In this document: positions 30,301 to 39,074 of the stretch, one piece after another | How positions within the stretch are numbered: the stretch's first letter is position 1 | Layout: every line of letters begins with the position of its first letter | NCBI GenBank assembly: GCA_036567965.1 | Contig: DATCTN010000012.1 | Span: forward strand, 1-64,000 | DNA: 64,000 nt | Source of the DNA: Candidatus Kryptoniota bacterium | GTDB lineage: Bacteria > Bacteroidota > Ignavibacteria > Kryptoniales > JAKASW01 | Direction: 5' to 3' | Position numbers and translations under genes: made by a program | The notes under the pieces: model-generated | The model's input: only the letters and a program-made list of their open reading frames with translations | Database searches by the model: none | What the model was told of the DNA's origin: nothing

Positions 30301-30497
30301 GCATGGCAATCATAGTCATCGGGGCATTGATCAGCTCAACCCTGTTGACGCTTGTCCTCATACCCGTGATGTACACATACGTCGACGGGTTGAAGCAAAA
30401 ATTCCCGGCGCTATTCCGGCAATTGAGTTGGCTCTCGTCAATAAGAATCAAACCGAGACCGCAATATGCGGACCCAGTGGCTCAACAAGGAAAATGA
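27330..30497 (+). CDS. RND multidrug/solute efflux transporter (AcrB/HAE1 family)
   Basis: 1055-residue inner-membrane pump, normal RND length with 12 membrane segments and two large periplasmic loops. It starts MRLTEIAIKRPAFITMIFVA; the TM4 acidic pair of the proton relay is in GILVDDSIVVLENIHRHLEKG; the second-half signature is SVGLVTKNAILLVDYTN with GPTRLRPIVMTT. Ribosome site AGGGAG precedes ATG 27330. It is third in the TetR-adaptor-pump operon. The substrate (drug, lipid or metal) is not decided by sequence, but the TM4 DD pair favours the hydrophobic/amphiphilic efflux group over heavy-metal pumps. Confidence 0.95.
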   Translation: MRLTEIAIKRPAFITMIFVAMAVLGLYSYNQMGVDLLPKTDWPIVTVATVYPGAGPKEVENDISKPLEDGLSSLNNIDNIRSYSRENVSIIVVQFGFSTDLNTAVNDVQRNVDMVRSTLPKEAEAPKIQKADLNSFPIVRISAEGSMSPVVLYQFIKDNVKPALEQVPGVASITLVGGKQREIRVEVDNARLRAYNMSLMQVAQALGNDNLDFPAGTVTAATREFTVRLSGKFQSLDELRNMVIASTSRGVVHLSDIADVRDTYKQEDQTFSRIEGTSAIGLIIQKTSDANSVKTSDGVQKELARLEKTYTDRNLKFTIAQDITDFTRNSIDEVRRDLGLAVLMVAITLFLFLHSVRNSLIVLLSIPTSLISTFFFMYAMGFTVNLVSTMGLALVIGILVDDSIVVLENIHRHLEKGEDKKTAAINGRSEIGFAAIAITLVDVVVFLPIAMVGGLVGKIFREFGLTIVVSTLISLFVSFTLTPMLASKWSKLTHYTDATILGRFIIWFEDLQKRLDAGYRKLLDWGLKRRKTILGISGIALLVSLIPLPLHLIGTEFMTQADRGEFALIVEMPVGTPIEKTDETIAAIENRLKEDPNIERFFSTVGMSEQMFSRSTTPNVGQIQIKLVPAWRRTASTDREMAYVRSIADNFPGVSGRASVIGMWGTANYSPLEVEIQGANLSEVVSASQKVSDIMTKTDGVTDVKSTWENARPELQVIVDREKAASFGLTLGEIAAALQTAIQGNVVTKYSDNGTDYDIRLQLAEQNRNRISDVGNLTLMSRSGKQIYLNQVAEVVSGNGPVEVDRKDRERLVTILGNLTGSRSLGDATRDIRTGIASLNLPSDIKVFFGGDNENMSDMFSDMGLALGMAILFVYMIMVSLFESYAHPFTIMFSLPVALVGGLIALFLTGQTLNTFSMIGVIMSVGLVTKNAILLVDYTNTLRARGLGMKEAILEAGPTRLRPIVMTTATMVLGMLPLALGLGAGSDIRQSMAIIVIGALISSTLLTLVLIPVMYTYVDGLKQKFPALFRQLSWLSSIRIKPRPQYADPVAQQGK

Positions 30498-30545
30498 TCT
30501 AGGAGGGGATTCAGCCGCAGCCCAAACGGTGGTCAGCGACCCTTA

Positions 30546-30692
30546 TTATCCGTAAATATTTTGTTCGTCGTATTCCTGAATGAAGAAGCCCTTGCCGATT
30601 TTTCCTGCTCTGCCATTTAGCATTGCCGCTACGATCAGAATGGCCGCTATCGGGAGGAAGAGCAACCCAACCACTTTCATGAACTTAGACAT
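30546..30692 (-). CDS. Small single-span membrane protein, hypothetical
   Basis: Possible 48-residue product with one clear membrane segment (VVGLLFLPIAAILIVAAML) followed by a basic, glycine-rich turn and an acidic tail ending EYDEQNIYG. Several in-frame ATG codons exist (30710, 30692, 30680); 30692 is chosen as a compromise and none has a strong ribosome site. It lies alone on the minus strand between the RND gene and the glycan cluster. No family is recognised. Confidence 0.35.
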   Translation of the reverse strand: MSKFMKVVGLLFLPIAAILIVAAMLNGRAGKIGKGFFIQEYDEQNIYG

Positions 30693-30998
30693 TTCCAAAA
30701 AGCTTTCCATTTGCCCGGAATCCCATGACAAAGAATTCGCGGAAGTCCGATTTGATGAGATATTTGTTTTTACTAAACATTCACTTAGATATTTACCAAC
30801 TTCAACGATGAAATTTACCAACAGCAGGCCGTTCAATCAAGGACTCGCCTATTTTCTTCTGCGTTTGCCTAAGAAACTGTGCCAAGGCTCACATGCAGCG
30901 AAAAAGTGAAAGGCTCCGCGGTGGCGGTACAAATCACCACGTTTCGTTGCATCTTTGCCGCGTCAAAGGTATTTTTTGATAAAAATATCGGTATCAGA
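30693..30998. other. Intergenic region before the glycan cluster
   Basis: About 300 bases. It should hold the promoter of the glycosyltransferase cluster (+) and of the small membrane ORF (-). I see no strong -35/-10 pair. The plus frame open from 30879 into the GT2 gene reads as non-coding leader before ATG 30999. Confidence 0.35.
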
Positions 30999-31997
30999 AT
31001 GAGCGAAACCATCCAAAGACCAAACGAAGAGCAACATCACCGGCCGATTCAAAATAGACCTCCCAAGAGAATCGATATTTCCGTTGTGATTCCGCTCCTC
31101 AACGAGGATCAATCTTTGATGCCTCTCTCGCTTTCACTCAGGGACGTGCTCGACAGGATGAATGCAACATATGAAGTCATCTTCGTCGACGACGGTTCTA
31201 CGGACAATTCGCTGAGGTTGCTCCGCGAAATCCACCGTAAGAACAGGAGGTACAAGTACATAAGTTTCCGCCGTAATTATGGCAAGTCCGCTGCACTATC
31301 GGTGGGTTTTCAACATGCGATTGGACGAATAGTTGTCACGATGGATGCCGATCTTCAGGACGATCCTAACGAAATCCCAAAACTTGTAGAGAAGCTCGAG
31401 TCAGGGTTCGATCTCGCGAACGGTTGGAAAAAGAAGAGGCATGATCCGCTCAGCAAGACAATCCCGTCCAAGTTCTTTAACTTTGTGACATCAGTGATGA
31501 CAGGGATGAAGCTTCGCGATTTCAACTCGGGGCTTAAGGCGTATCGAAGGGAAGTGGTCCAGGATATAAAAGTGTACGGTGAGATGCATCGGTTCCTTCC
31601 GGCTCTTGCTCACTGGGCCGGCTACAGAGTTGCCGAGATTCCGGTGCTTCATCATCCGAGGAAATACGGAAAGACTAAATTTGGCCTGAGCAGGTTTTGG
31701 CACGGATTCCTGGATCTCGTCACGGTCATTTTCACTACCAGGTACAGCAGGAGACCGCTTCACTTCTTCGGTGGAATCGGTTTGATTACGCTGCTGGTGG
31801 GAATCGCGATTGATCTCGAGTTGACAATTGAATGGGCACTGGGAAAAACAGCAATCAGCAATCGACCTCTTTTCACGGTTGGCATTCTTCTGATTATCGT
31901 CGGCGTTCAATTCATTTCAATTGGACTTTTGGGCGAAATGATTACGAGGACGAACGTGACTGAAGAATATGTGATCAAAGAGAAGGTATTTAATTAG
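30999..31997 (+). CDS. Family 2 glycosyltransferase, polyprenyl-phosphate type
   Basis: 332-residue GT-A enzyme with two C-terminal membrane segments (~262-283, ~298-322), the layout of GtrB/DPM1/ArnC-like transferases that load a sugar onto undecaprenyl phosphate. Motifs: SVVIPLLNEDQSL, IFVDDGSTDNS, the metal-binding TMDADLQDDP, and HHPRKYGKTKFGLSRF. ATG 30999 is chosen since the motifs start ~28 residues later; the upstream frame lacks a ribosome site. It opens a run of six same-strand genes for surface glycan making. Confidence 0.88.
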   Translation: MSETIQRPNEEQHHRPIQNRPPKRIDISVVIPLLNEDQSLMPLSLSLRDVLDRMNATYEVIFVDDGSTDNSLRLLREIHRKNRRYKYISFRRNYGKSAALSVGFQHAIGRIVVTMDADLQDDPNEIPKLVEKLESGFDLANGWKKKRHDPLSKTIPSKFFNFVTSVMTGMKLRDFNSGLKAYRREVVQDIKVYGEMHRFLPALAHWAGYRVAEIPVLHHPRKYGKTKFGLSRFWHGFLDLVTVIFTTRYSRRPLHFFGGIGLITLLVGIAIDLELTIEWALGKTAISNRPLFTVGILLIIVGVQFISIGLLGEMITRTNVTEEYVIKEKVFN

Positions 31998-32001
31998 AGT
32001 A

Positions 32002-33135
32002 ATGTCGTCGAACGAAACCCGAAACGGGGTTTTCGGTGGAGAGGTTGTCAAAACCGACTGCCGCTTTTTCCGCGGATACGTCCCTTGCAAGCCCAATAAG
32101 CTTTACGGTGTACATTGCAGCAACTGTGACTACTACCAGCCGATCAGGGAGCGAATACTAATAATCAAACTCGGTGCCCTCGGTGATGTAATAAGGACTA
32201 CGCCGTTAGTCAGGAAATTGAAGGCGCTTCATCCGCAGGCAGAGATATGGTGGCTCACCCATGCTCCAGATTTCCTCCCGGATGAAGTAGACCGCAAATT
32301 GAAGTTCGACGTGTCGTCAATCCTCCAGATCGAGGAAACTGAGTTTGACTACCTCTTTTCGCTTGACAAAGACTACGAGGCGGCCGCTCTCGCATTGAAA
32401 GTCAAGGCGCGCGTCAAGCGGGGCTTCGTGCTGCGAGATGGAAAAACTATTCCCATCGACGGGCTTTCCGATCATAAGTACTTGACAGGATTGTTCGACG
32501 ATCTCAACAAGGCAAACAGGAAAAATTATCTCCAGGAAACGTTCGAGATGTGCGGGCTTACGTTTGCGGGGGAAAAATACTGGCTGTCAAACTTTGATTC
32601 GGACGGCTACAAATGGGAACTGGGTTTGGCTCATCCTCTTATAGGACTTAACACGGGCTGCGGCGGAAGATGGACCAGCAGGCTGTGGAGCGAAGAGAAT
32701 TGGTCGCGAGTAGCATCGGAACTGATCTCGAAGGGCTTTGGAGTGGTTTTGCTCGGAGGTGAGCAGGAGAACGAACGCAACAAATCTGTAGCCGCGTCAA
32801 GCGGCGCACTTTACCCGGGCTTCTTCCCTTTGAAACAATTCATCAATCTCGTCGACCAGGTTGACCTAGTAGTAACGGGAGTCACCATGGGACTCCATAT
32901 AGCAATCGGCTTGAACAAGAAAGTCGTTCTCATAAACAATATTTTCAACAAATATGAATTCGAGCTTTACGGTCTCGGGAAAATTGTCGAGCCGGAGAAG
33001 GAATGTAAGTGTTTCTTCCTGCCTAAATGCACTAACAAGGATTACTTCTGCCTGGATCACCTGTCGCCGCAAAAAGTCCTTCAGGCTGTTTCGGAGGTGT
33101 GGGAGTCACAGCCCGCGGTGCCTTCCGCGAAATGA
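32002..33135 (+). CDS. Family 9 glycosyltransferase (heptosyltransferase-like) with Cys-rich N-terminus
   Basis: 377-residue GT-B enzyme of the ADP-heptose:LPS heptosyltransferase family. The N-terminal Rossmann start is ILIIKLGALGDVIRTTPLV; the donor site region is GLNTGCGGRWTSRLWSEENW; then VVLLGGEQE and VTGVTMGLHIAIGL. Extra cysteine clusters sit before the fold (CRFFRGYVPC ... HCSNC, about 20-43) and near the C-terminus (CKCFFLPKC ... FC); these may bind metal. It starts 4 nt after the GT2 stop and overlaps the next gene by ATGA. It probably adds a core sugar to lipid A or a related lipid-linked glycan. Confidence 0.88.
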   Translation: MSSNETRNGVFGGEVVKTDCRFFRGYVPCKPNKLYGVHCSNCDYYQPIRERILIIKLGALGDVIRTTPLVRKLKALHPQAEIWWLTHAPDFLPDEVDRKLKFDVSSILQIEETEFDYLFSLDKDYEAAALALKVKARVKRGFVLRDGKTIPIDGLSDHKYLTGLFDDLNKANRKNYLQETFEMCGLTFAGEKYWLSNFDSDGYKWELGLAHPLIGLNTGCGGRWTSRLWSEENWSRVASELISKGFGVVLLGGEQENERNKSVAASSGALYPGFFPLKQFINLVDQVDLVVTGVTMGLHIAIGLNKKVVLINNIFNKYEFELYGLGKIVEPEKECKCFFLPKCTNKDYFCLDHLSPQKVLQAVSEVWESQPAVPSAK

Positions 33136-34262
33136 GAATTGTAATAATAAGTACTGCTTACCCGCTGCGCGGTGGAATCGCACATTATGTCGCGCTGCTT
33201 TATAAACATCTTTCGCTCCGGCATAAAGTCTCAGTCGTGACGTTTAAGAGGCAGTACCCCCGTTTTCTTTTTCCAGGAAAATCCCAGGAGGAAGCCGGAG
33301 AAGACGCTTACAAGGTTCCTGCGGTCCAGATCATTGACACACTTAATCCGCTGACCTGGTTTAAGGCGGGGCGCGTCGCGGCCAGGTTTCAGCCCGACCT
33401 TGTGATATTCAAATACTGGATGCCGTTCTTCGCGCCGGCGTTCGGCGTGGCGGCAAGAGTTGCAAAGAGGAGAACCGGATGCAAAGTCCTTTTGATTTGC
33501 GACAACGTTCTCCCTCATGAGAAAACGCCGGTTGACAAAGTTCTCACTCGATGGTTCTTTAAAATCGCCGACTATTTCATTGTGCAGTCAAAGGCGGTGG
33601 AGAGGGACCTGCTTGCGTTGGCAAAGCATCCCAAATACAGATTTGTCCCTCATCCGGTTTATGAAATATTTGGCAAGCCGATCGACAGAGACGAAGCAAG
33701 AAGACAACTTGGAATTGCTGAGAATGAAAAGATTGCACTCTTTTTTGGATACATCAGGAAATACAAGGGGTTGAACGTACTTCTGGACGCCACGCGCAAG
33801 GCTTTGGAAAAGATCAGGTATAAATTGCTTGTGGTTGGAGAATTTTACGACGATGAGACCGCTTATCGAAATCAAATCGGGAGCTTAAAATTAAATGAAG
33901 AGGTCATTGTGGTCGGCGATTATGTCCCGAATGAGAAAGTGGCGGTCTATTTCTCGGCGGCCGACGTAGTCATCCTTCCTTACATCAATGCCACTCAAAG
34001 CGGGATCGCGCAAATCGCATATAACTTTGACAGGCCGGTCATCACGACGGATGTCGGCGGACTGGCGGAAATAGTTCTCGACGGAGTCACCGGACTTGTC
34101 GTCAAGCCCGCGTCGGCGGACGATCTCGCGAACGGAATCGTCAGGTTCTTTCGAGAGGATCTCGGCTCAAGGTTTTCAGCAGGCGTGCGCGAACAGAAGA
34201 AAAAATTTTCATGGGATAATCTTGTGGGTGCCATCGAAGACCTCGCGGAAAGAAGCAATTGA
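33132..34262 (+). CDS. GT-B glycosyltransferase (family 1/4 type)
   Basis: 376-residue retaining GT-B glycosyltransferase. N-terminal acceptor domain starts MRIVIISTAYPLRGGIAHYV with the glycine-rich loop. The C-terminal donor domain has ALFFGYIRKYKGLNVLLDA, then VILPYINATQSGIAQIAY (an E/G-rich donor loop variant) and PVITTDVGGLAEIVLDG. Start ATG 33132 overlaps the GT9 stop (ATGA) and is preferred over an in-frame upstream start that lies inside GT9. Part of the glycan cluster; the sugar is unknown. Confidence 0.88.
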   Translation: MRIVIISTAYPLRGGIAHYVALLYKHLSLRHKVSVVTFKRQYPRFLFPGKSQEEAGEDAYKVPAVQIIDTLNPLTWFKAGRVAARFQPDLVIFKYWMPFFAPAFGVAARVAKRRTGCKVLLICDNVLPHEKTPVDKVLTRWFFKIADYFIVQSKAVERDLLALAKHPKYRFVPHPVYEIFGKPIDRDEARRQLGIAENEKIALFFGYIRKYKGLNVLLDATRKALEKIRYKLLVVGEFYDDETAYRNQIGSLKLNEEVIVVGDYVPNEKVAVYFSAADVVILPYINATQSGIAQIAYNFDRPVITTDVGGLAEIVLDGVTGLVVKPASADDLANGIVRFFREDLGSRFSAGVREQKKKFSWDNLVGAIEDLAERSN

Positions 34263-35065
34263 AATACGAGCCAATAAAAGACAAACTAAGCTCAATCATC
34301 GGAGATAGTACGTTCTTGAGACGCGCTCTCTATGCCCTCCTTGGAATAATCTTCCTTCGCGAATGGCATGTGAAACGCGGGCTGCGGAAGACCATGCGTG
34401 AATTGAAGCCGCGAACCATACTCGACGCGGGAAGTGGATTCGGTCAATACTCATATTATGTTGCAAAGAATTCGGACGCCGAAGTACTCGGAGTGGATAT
34501 TAACGGGGACGAGGTGGAGAAGTGCAACAAATTTGCCGGAGCGATGCGGATCGCCCGACTTTCATTTCAACAGGGGGATCTTGAAAAACTCGAGATCGAC
34601 CGAAAATTCGACCTGGTAATTTCCGTCGATGTGATGGAGCATATCAAGAACGACTTGCAGGTGTTCACGAATTTCTTCAGGCTCCTTTCGGCTGGTGGAA
34701 AAGTCCTGATCTCCACGCCAAGCAACTTTGGAGGATCGAACGTTCACGAAGAAGGGGAGCATTCTTTCATCGATGAGCACTACAGGGACGGGTACACCGA
34801 GAGCGATATCACGTCGAAGCTCGAATCAGCCGGCTTCAAAATCGAGTCTATCCGATACACTTACGGGAAGATAGGGTCATGGTACTGGAATCTGGCAGTG
34901 AGGATCCCGGTTCGTCTACTGAACAGGAGTTTCGGATTTATGCTGGTTCTTCCGTTTTATTACATTCTCGTTTTTCCATTCGCACTCGTGTTCATGACAT
35001 TCGACTATTACTTCCCTCCTGAAAAGGGGAGTGGACTCCTTGTCATTGCGCGTAAAGGCGGATAA
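34259..35065 (+). CDS. SAM-dependent methyltransferase with C-terminal membrane hairpin
   Basis: 268 residues. Motif I TILDAGSGFGQYSYYV, acidic motif II VLGVDINGDEVEK, motif IV FDLVISVDVMEHI and following LISTPSNFGG mark a class I methyltransferase. A hydrophobic C-terminal stretch (about 220-255) would sit in the membrane. Start TTG overlaps the previous stop as TTGA. Its position among glycosyltransferases suggests methylation of a sugar or lipid-linked glycan. Confidence 0.85.
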   Translation: MKYEPIKDKLSSIIGDSTFLRRALYALLGIIFLREWHVKRGLRKTMRELKPRTILDAGSGFGQYSYYVAKNSDAEVLGVDINGDEVEKCNKFAGAMRIARLSFQQGDLEKLEIDRKFDLVISVDVMEHIKNDLQVFTNFFRLLSAGGKVLISTPSNFGGSNVHEEGEHSFIDEHYRDGYTESDITSKLESAGFKIESIRYTYGKIGSWYWNLAVRIPVRLLNRSFGFMLVLPFYYILVFPFALVFMTFDYYFPPEKGSGLLVIARKGG

Positions 35066-35136
35066 CTGGGAATGCAGACACCCAATTCATATTTTCTCCG
35101 TTCTTGAGTTTAGATGAAGTTTCATCCAGAAAGTCG

Positions 35137-36474
35137 ATGAAGAAAGTTCTCATTGTGTCATATTATTTTCCTCCTTCGGGCGGGCCGGGAGTTCAGCGGG
35201 TATTAAAGTTTGTGAAATATCTGCCGTCATTTGGTTATGAACCGTCTGTACTCACCGTCGCGGATGGTGATTTCCCGGCTGTAGACGAGTCACTCCTGAA
35301 ATCAATTCCTGAAGGAGCCAAAGTATACCGAACAAAGATCTTCGAACCCTACGGTATCTACAGAAAACTGACCGGGAAAAAGAGGGGTGCCGCAGTGGAT
35401 GTTGAGAATATTCCATCGGGGAAAAAGAGGGGAATCGCGGAGAAGATTTCAGAATTCATCCGCTCGACTTTCTTCATACCCGATGCGCGAATTGGATGGT
35501 ACCCTTACGCTCTGCGAAAAGGGCTCGACATCGTCAAGAAGGAGAAGATTGACATTCTGTATTCCAGCTCCCCTCCATACACTTCAGCCGTGATTGCGGG
35601 CAAGCTCCAGGCGAAGACCGGCATTCCCTGGGTGATGGGATTACGTGATCCGTGGACAGGATTTATATCTGCACCAAAGCGGTGGTTCATTCCTGCGGCC
35701 ATCGACCGGCGTATGGAACGGAATTCGATTTCAAATGCCAAGAGTGTAGACGTGGCCTGGGAGGGAATCGGAACAGATCTTCAGAATAAATATCCCGATC
35801 TCGATAAGTCGAAACTGGAATACATACCTAACGGCTTCGACTCTGAAGATTATCCGGCAATCGAGAAGACAAAGAACAAGGCATTCACAATCACTTATAC
35901 CGGCTCATTGTACGGTAAGAGAAACCCGCGCCTTCTCCTTGACGCGATAACCCGGCTCAAGAACGAAGGCAGGATTCAAACCGACAAGCTGAGACTTGTA
36001 TTCGCCGGCAGGTTTGGAGCAGAGGTAAGGGAGATGTTCGAGCATCCGGAACTCCGAGGCATGATCGAAGTGAAGGAATATGTTCCTCATGAAGAAAGCA
36101 TCCGGCTCCTTCTACGATCGGACCTGCTCGCCCTGATCGTCGATGAGTCTCCGCTCAGCCGGGAAATTGTTCCGGGTAAAGTGTTTGAATATATTGGATC
36201 GCGAAATCCAATAATTGCATTTGCCCCTGATGGGGCAGCGGCGAGGATCATAAGAAGCACCGGGAGCGGGATAGTCGTTGGACCGGGCGACCTCGACGCG
36301 GCAATGTCGGCGATAATGGCATTTTATTTGCGTTTCATCGGCGACAGAGAAGGAGGTCCGGGATATGGCGGAGATTTCAAGCCGGTGGGAGAAGCGATCA
36401 TGGCATACGACCGGAAGGAAGCGACGCGCAAACTTGCACTTTTGTTCACAAAAATCCTAGAGAGAAACCAATGA
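35137..36474 (+). CDS. GT-B glycosyltransferase (family 4 type)
   Basis: 445-residue GT-B enzyme. N-terminal MKKVLIVSYYFPPSGGPGVQ carries the acceptor-domain glycine loop; the linker has YIPNGFDSEDY; the donor domain starts FTITYTGSLYGKRNP and continues with VFEYIGSRNPIIAFAP. Start ATG 35137 fits the family N-terminus; a TTG at 35104 gives 11 extra residues without a clear ribosome site. It ends in an ATGA overlap with the YfhO-like gene. Role in the surface glycan is inferred. Confidence 0.86.
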   Translation: MKKVLIVSYYFPPSGGPGVQRVLKFVKYLPSFGYEPSVLTVADGDFPAVDESLLKSIPEGAKVYRTKIFEPYGIYRKLTGKKRGAAVDVENIPSGKKRGIAEKISEFIRSTFFIPDARIGWYPYALRKGLDIVKKEKIDILYSSSPPYTSAVIAGKLQAKTGIPWVMGLRDPWTGFISAPKRWFIPAAIDRRMERNSISNAKSVDVAWEGIGTDLQNKYPDLDKSKLEYIPNGFDSEDYPAIEKTKNKAFTITYTGSLYGKRNPRLLLDAITRLKNEGRIQTDKLRLVFAGRFGAEVREMFEHPELRGMIEVKEYVPHEESIRLLLRSDLLALIVDESPLSREIVPGKVFEYIGSRNPIIAFAPDGAAARIIRSTGSGIVVGPGDLDAAMSAIMAFYLRFIGDREGGPGYGGDFKPVGEAIMAYDRKEATRKLALLFTKILERNQ

Positions 36475-38969
36475 GCAAGCAATCTGGAAAACAGAAAGCC
36501 TCAAAACGAGTGGTAGAGGATAAACAACTCATTCCGACCAAATATGAAACGCCCGTACTCATATTGCTGCTCCTGGTACTCCTCGTGGTTTTTTTGAATA
36601 AGGGAATTTTCGGAAACAAGGTTTTCATCGCGCCGGACATTAACGCCTCGCAGGGACTTGATCCGTTTGTCAATCAGGCAAAGCACGAAGGAGTTTTTCC
36701 GCTCTGGATCCCTTACGCATTCAGCGGCATGCCGTCTTTTGCCAGCTTGCTGACGACAGGAGCCCGATGGTATGACTTTGTGCTCGACGCGTGGTTAGAT
36801 CTTGATCGCGCATTATCATACGCACTGATTAATCCGGACATCGGCTGGGTGTTGGTTTACTATTTTCTTTTCGGGATTGGAATGTTTTGGCTGTTAAGGC
36901 GATTCAACCTCACAAAGTTTGCGGCGTTCTTCGGCGCAACTGCGGCGATATTTTCGACATTTATAATCAACTGGATAATGGTAGGGCACAACACAAAGAT
37001 TGCCGCCATCGCCTTCTTCCCGTTCATCTTTCTCCTGGTCATTGAACTCGGTCGGCGCTTCAGATGGATTTACGTTGTAGCGCTGGCTGTCGCACTCCAT
37101 CTTGAATTTCAGTCCACCCATATACAAATGATCTTCTATTCTTACTTTGCAATCGGAATCTATTTGATTTACATGTTTGTCAGGAATCTTGTCAAGAAGG
37201 AAAAGGTCGTTGGTACGCTTCGATCTGCGGGCGTGTTGGTTATTGCCAGCGTCATTGCCCTTCTCATGTCATCCGATCTCTATTTTTCTACCTATGAGTA
37301 CAGTAAGTACTCGATACGCGGCTCGTCTCCGATTGTTCAGACGGCCGAAGACAAAACTCAAACGGGCGGCGGGCTCGACTATCAGTACGCGACGAACTGG
37401 TCCTTCGCCCCCGAAGAGATGGCGATTTTCTTCGTGCCGTCGTTTTACGGTTTCGGCGACATCACGTACAACGGCCCGCTGTCGAACAACCAGGAGGTTC
37501 ATCCCAATACTTATTTTGGTCCCGAACCATTCATGGTTGCGTCGCCGTACATGGGCGTGATCGTCCTGCTGTTTGCCGTGATCGGATTCTGGAGGAACAG
37601 GAAGAATCCACTGGTAATCGCCAGCCTGGTCATCATCTTTATCTCGCTCCTCATTTCGTTCGGTCGTGAGTTTCCGGTACTGTACGACCTGATGTTCAAC
37701 TACTTCCCGTACTTTAACAAGTTCAGATCACCGAACATGATTCTTGTCCTGGTACAGATATTCGTACCGGTGCTGGCAGCATTCGGTGTCGATGCAGTGG
37801 CCAAAGCTCGCGAGAACTCTGATTCTGCTTTGGCGAAACGTATGATGACATCGACAATTGTTTTCGGCGTCTTGATCTTGCTGGCTCTCCTCCTTCAGGG
37901 CGCCCTCCAGGATTACTACAGAGGGGTCATTCAATCGCAGGGTAAACAGGTCCAGGATGCGCTCTTCACGCTCTTGTTTAACAACATGTCGGGCGATTTA
38001 TATGCGTCGCTGATAATATGTCTTATTACCTGCGGCACGATTTACTTTTTCATTAACAGAAAGATCACTGCCCTGATCGGTGGTGGTATCCTGTCGCTGC
38101 TTCTTATAATTGATTTGTGGCGGGTGGATTACCTGCCGATGCAGCTTTACGATCGCAAGACTCAACAGGAGCAATTCGTTACGCCCGATTATATCCAGTT
38201 TGTGAAGAGCGACAGCAGCCTTTGCCGAACGCTTCTTCTGGACAGGGGTCAGCCCGCCACATCGTTGGAGCTTGCGACCTATCTTGTGCAGGGCGCGAAC
38301 GGTTATTCCGGCGCGAAATTGAGAGTGTACCAGGATATGATCGATGTAGTCGGCCTGACAAATCCTAATTTGATGCGACTCCTTGGAATCAAGTATGTCA
38401 TAATGGATAAACCCGACCCGTCGCTCGGGAAAATTGTTTTCAAGGGGTCGAGAATCGTAGAGGAGAACGACAACACGCTGCCGCGAGCGTTCTTTGTGGA
38501 TAATTATCGAGTCGAATCCGGTTTGGTTATTCTAAATTCTATTCGCACGGGTGCGTTCGATCCAGGCAAGACAGTCATGTTCGAGAAGGATCCCGGCTTG
38601 AAAGTCGATCCAACGGACACGGGTTGCCGGGTCACGTTTACGGATTACGAACTCCAGTCGATGAAGATGGAAGCAACAACATCTGGTAACAATCTTCTCC
38701 TCCTTAGCGATGTCTACTATCCGGCCGGTTGGAAAGCTTATATAGATGGCCATCCAGCGCAAATTTATAAGGCAGACTACTTCCTCCGTGCATTGTTGGT
38801 TCCTAAAGGAAATCATGAAATAGAACTGAAATTTGAGCCGAGGATGTATTCACTCGGTCGAGGTCTCACGCTGGCATCGAACGGGTTGGTCATACTTCTC
38901 CTGGTGTCGACTTTGCCCGGCGTCATCGCAAAGAGGCGTAAGAGGGTTGAACCGGCCGCGGCCGCGTGA
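36471..38969 (+). CDS. YfhO-like polytopic membrane protein
   Basis: 832 residues with about a dozen membrane segments in the first ~560 residues and a soluble C-terminal part ending with one more segment. The family mark GWKAYIDGHPAQIYKADYFL near 760 and the N-terminal SGMPSFASL region match the YfhO family, a GT-C-like group tied in Bacillus to glycosylation of lipoteichoic acid. It starts by ATGA overlap with the preceding GT4 gene and ends the cluster. It may transfer or display sugars on the outer face of the inner membrane. Confidence 0.85.
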   Translation: MSKQSGKQKASKRVVEDKQLIPTKYETPVLILLLLVLLVVFLNKGIFGNKVFIAPDINASQGLDPFVNQAKHEGVFPLWIPYAFSGMPSFASLLTTGARWYDFVLDAWLDLDRALSYALINPDIGWVLVYYFLFGIGMFWLLRRFNLTKFAAFFGATAAIFSTFIINWIMVGHNTKIAAIAFFPFIFLLVIELGRRFRWIYVVALAVALHLEFQSTHIQMIFYSYFAIGIYLIYMFVRNLVKKEKVVGTLRSAGVLVIASVIALLMSSDLYFSTYEYSKYSIRGSSPIVQTAEDKTQTGGGLDYQYATNWSFAPEEMAIFFVPSFYGFGDITYNGPLSNNQEVHPNTYFGPEPFMVASPYMGVIVLLFAVIGFWRNRKNPLVIASLVIIFISLLISFGREFPVLYDLMFNYFPYFNKFRSPNMILVLVQIFVPVLAAFGVDAVAKARENSDSALAKRMMTSTIVFGVLILLALLLQGALQDYYRGVIQSQGKQVQDALFTLLFNNMSGDLYASLIICLITCGTIYFFINRKITALIGGGILSLLLIIDLWRVDYLPMQLYDRKTQQEQFVTPDYIQFVKSDSSLCRTLLLDRGQPATSLELATYLVQGANGYSGAKLRVYQDMIDVVGLTNPNLMRLLGIKYVIMDKPDPSLGKIVFKGSRIVEENDNTLPRAFFVDNYRVESGLVILNSIRTGAFDPGKTVMFEKDPGLKVDPTDTGCRVTFTDYELQSMKMEATTSGNNLLLLSDVYYPAGWKAYIDGHPAQIYKADYFLRALLVPKGNHEIELKFEPRMYSLGRGLTLASNGLVILLLVSTLPGVIAKRRKRVEPAAAA

Positions 38970-39074
38970 CTTCGAAAAGTGACGCAATGCTCGCGTGCGG
39001 CTTGAAGTCGTCAGTCGGGTCACGATTCGTGTCCTCGTTGATTAACGGGCTGCCGTTTCTTAATTTTTGATTGC

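Noticed and set aside
39044-39070. AACGG-GCTG-CCGTT hairpin after the glycan cluster as a terminator
   Set aside because: Only a 5-bp stem and a broken T run; too weak to list.
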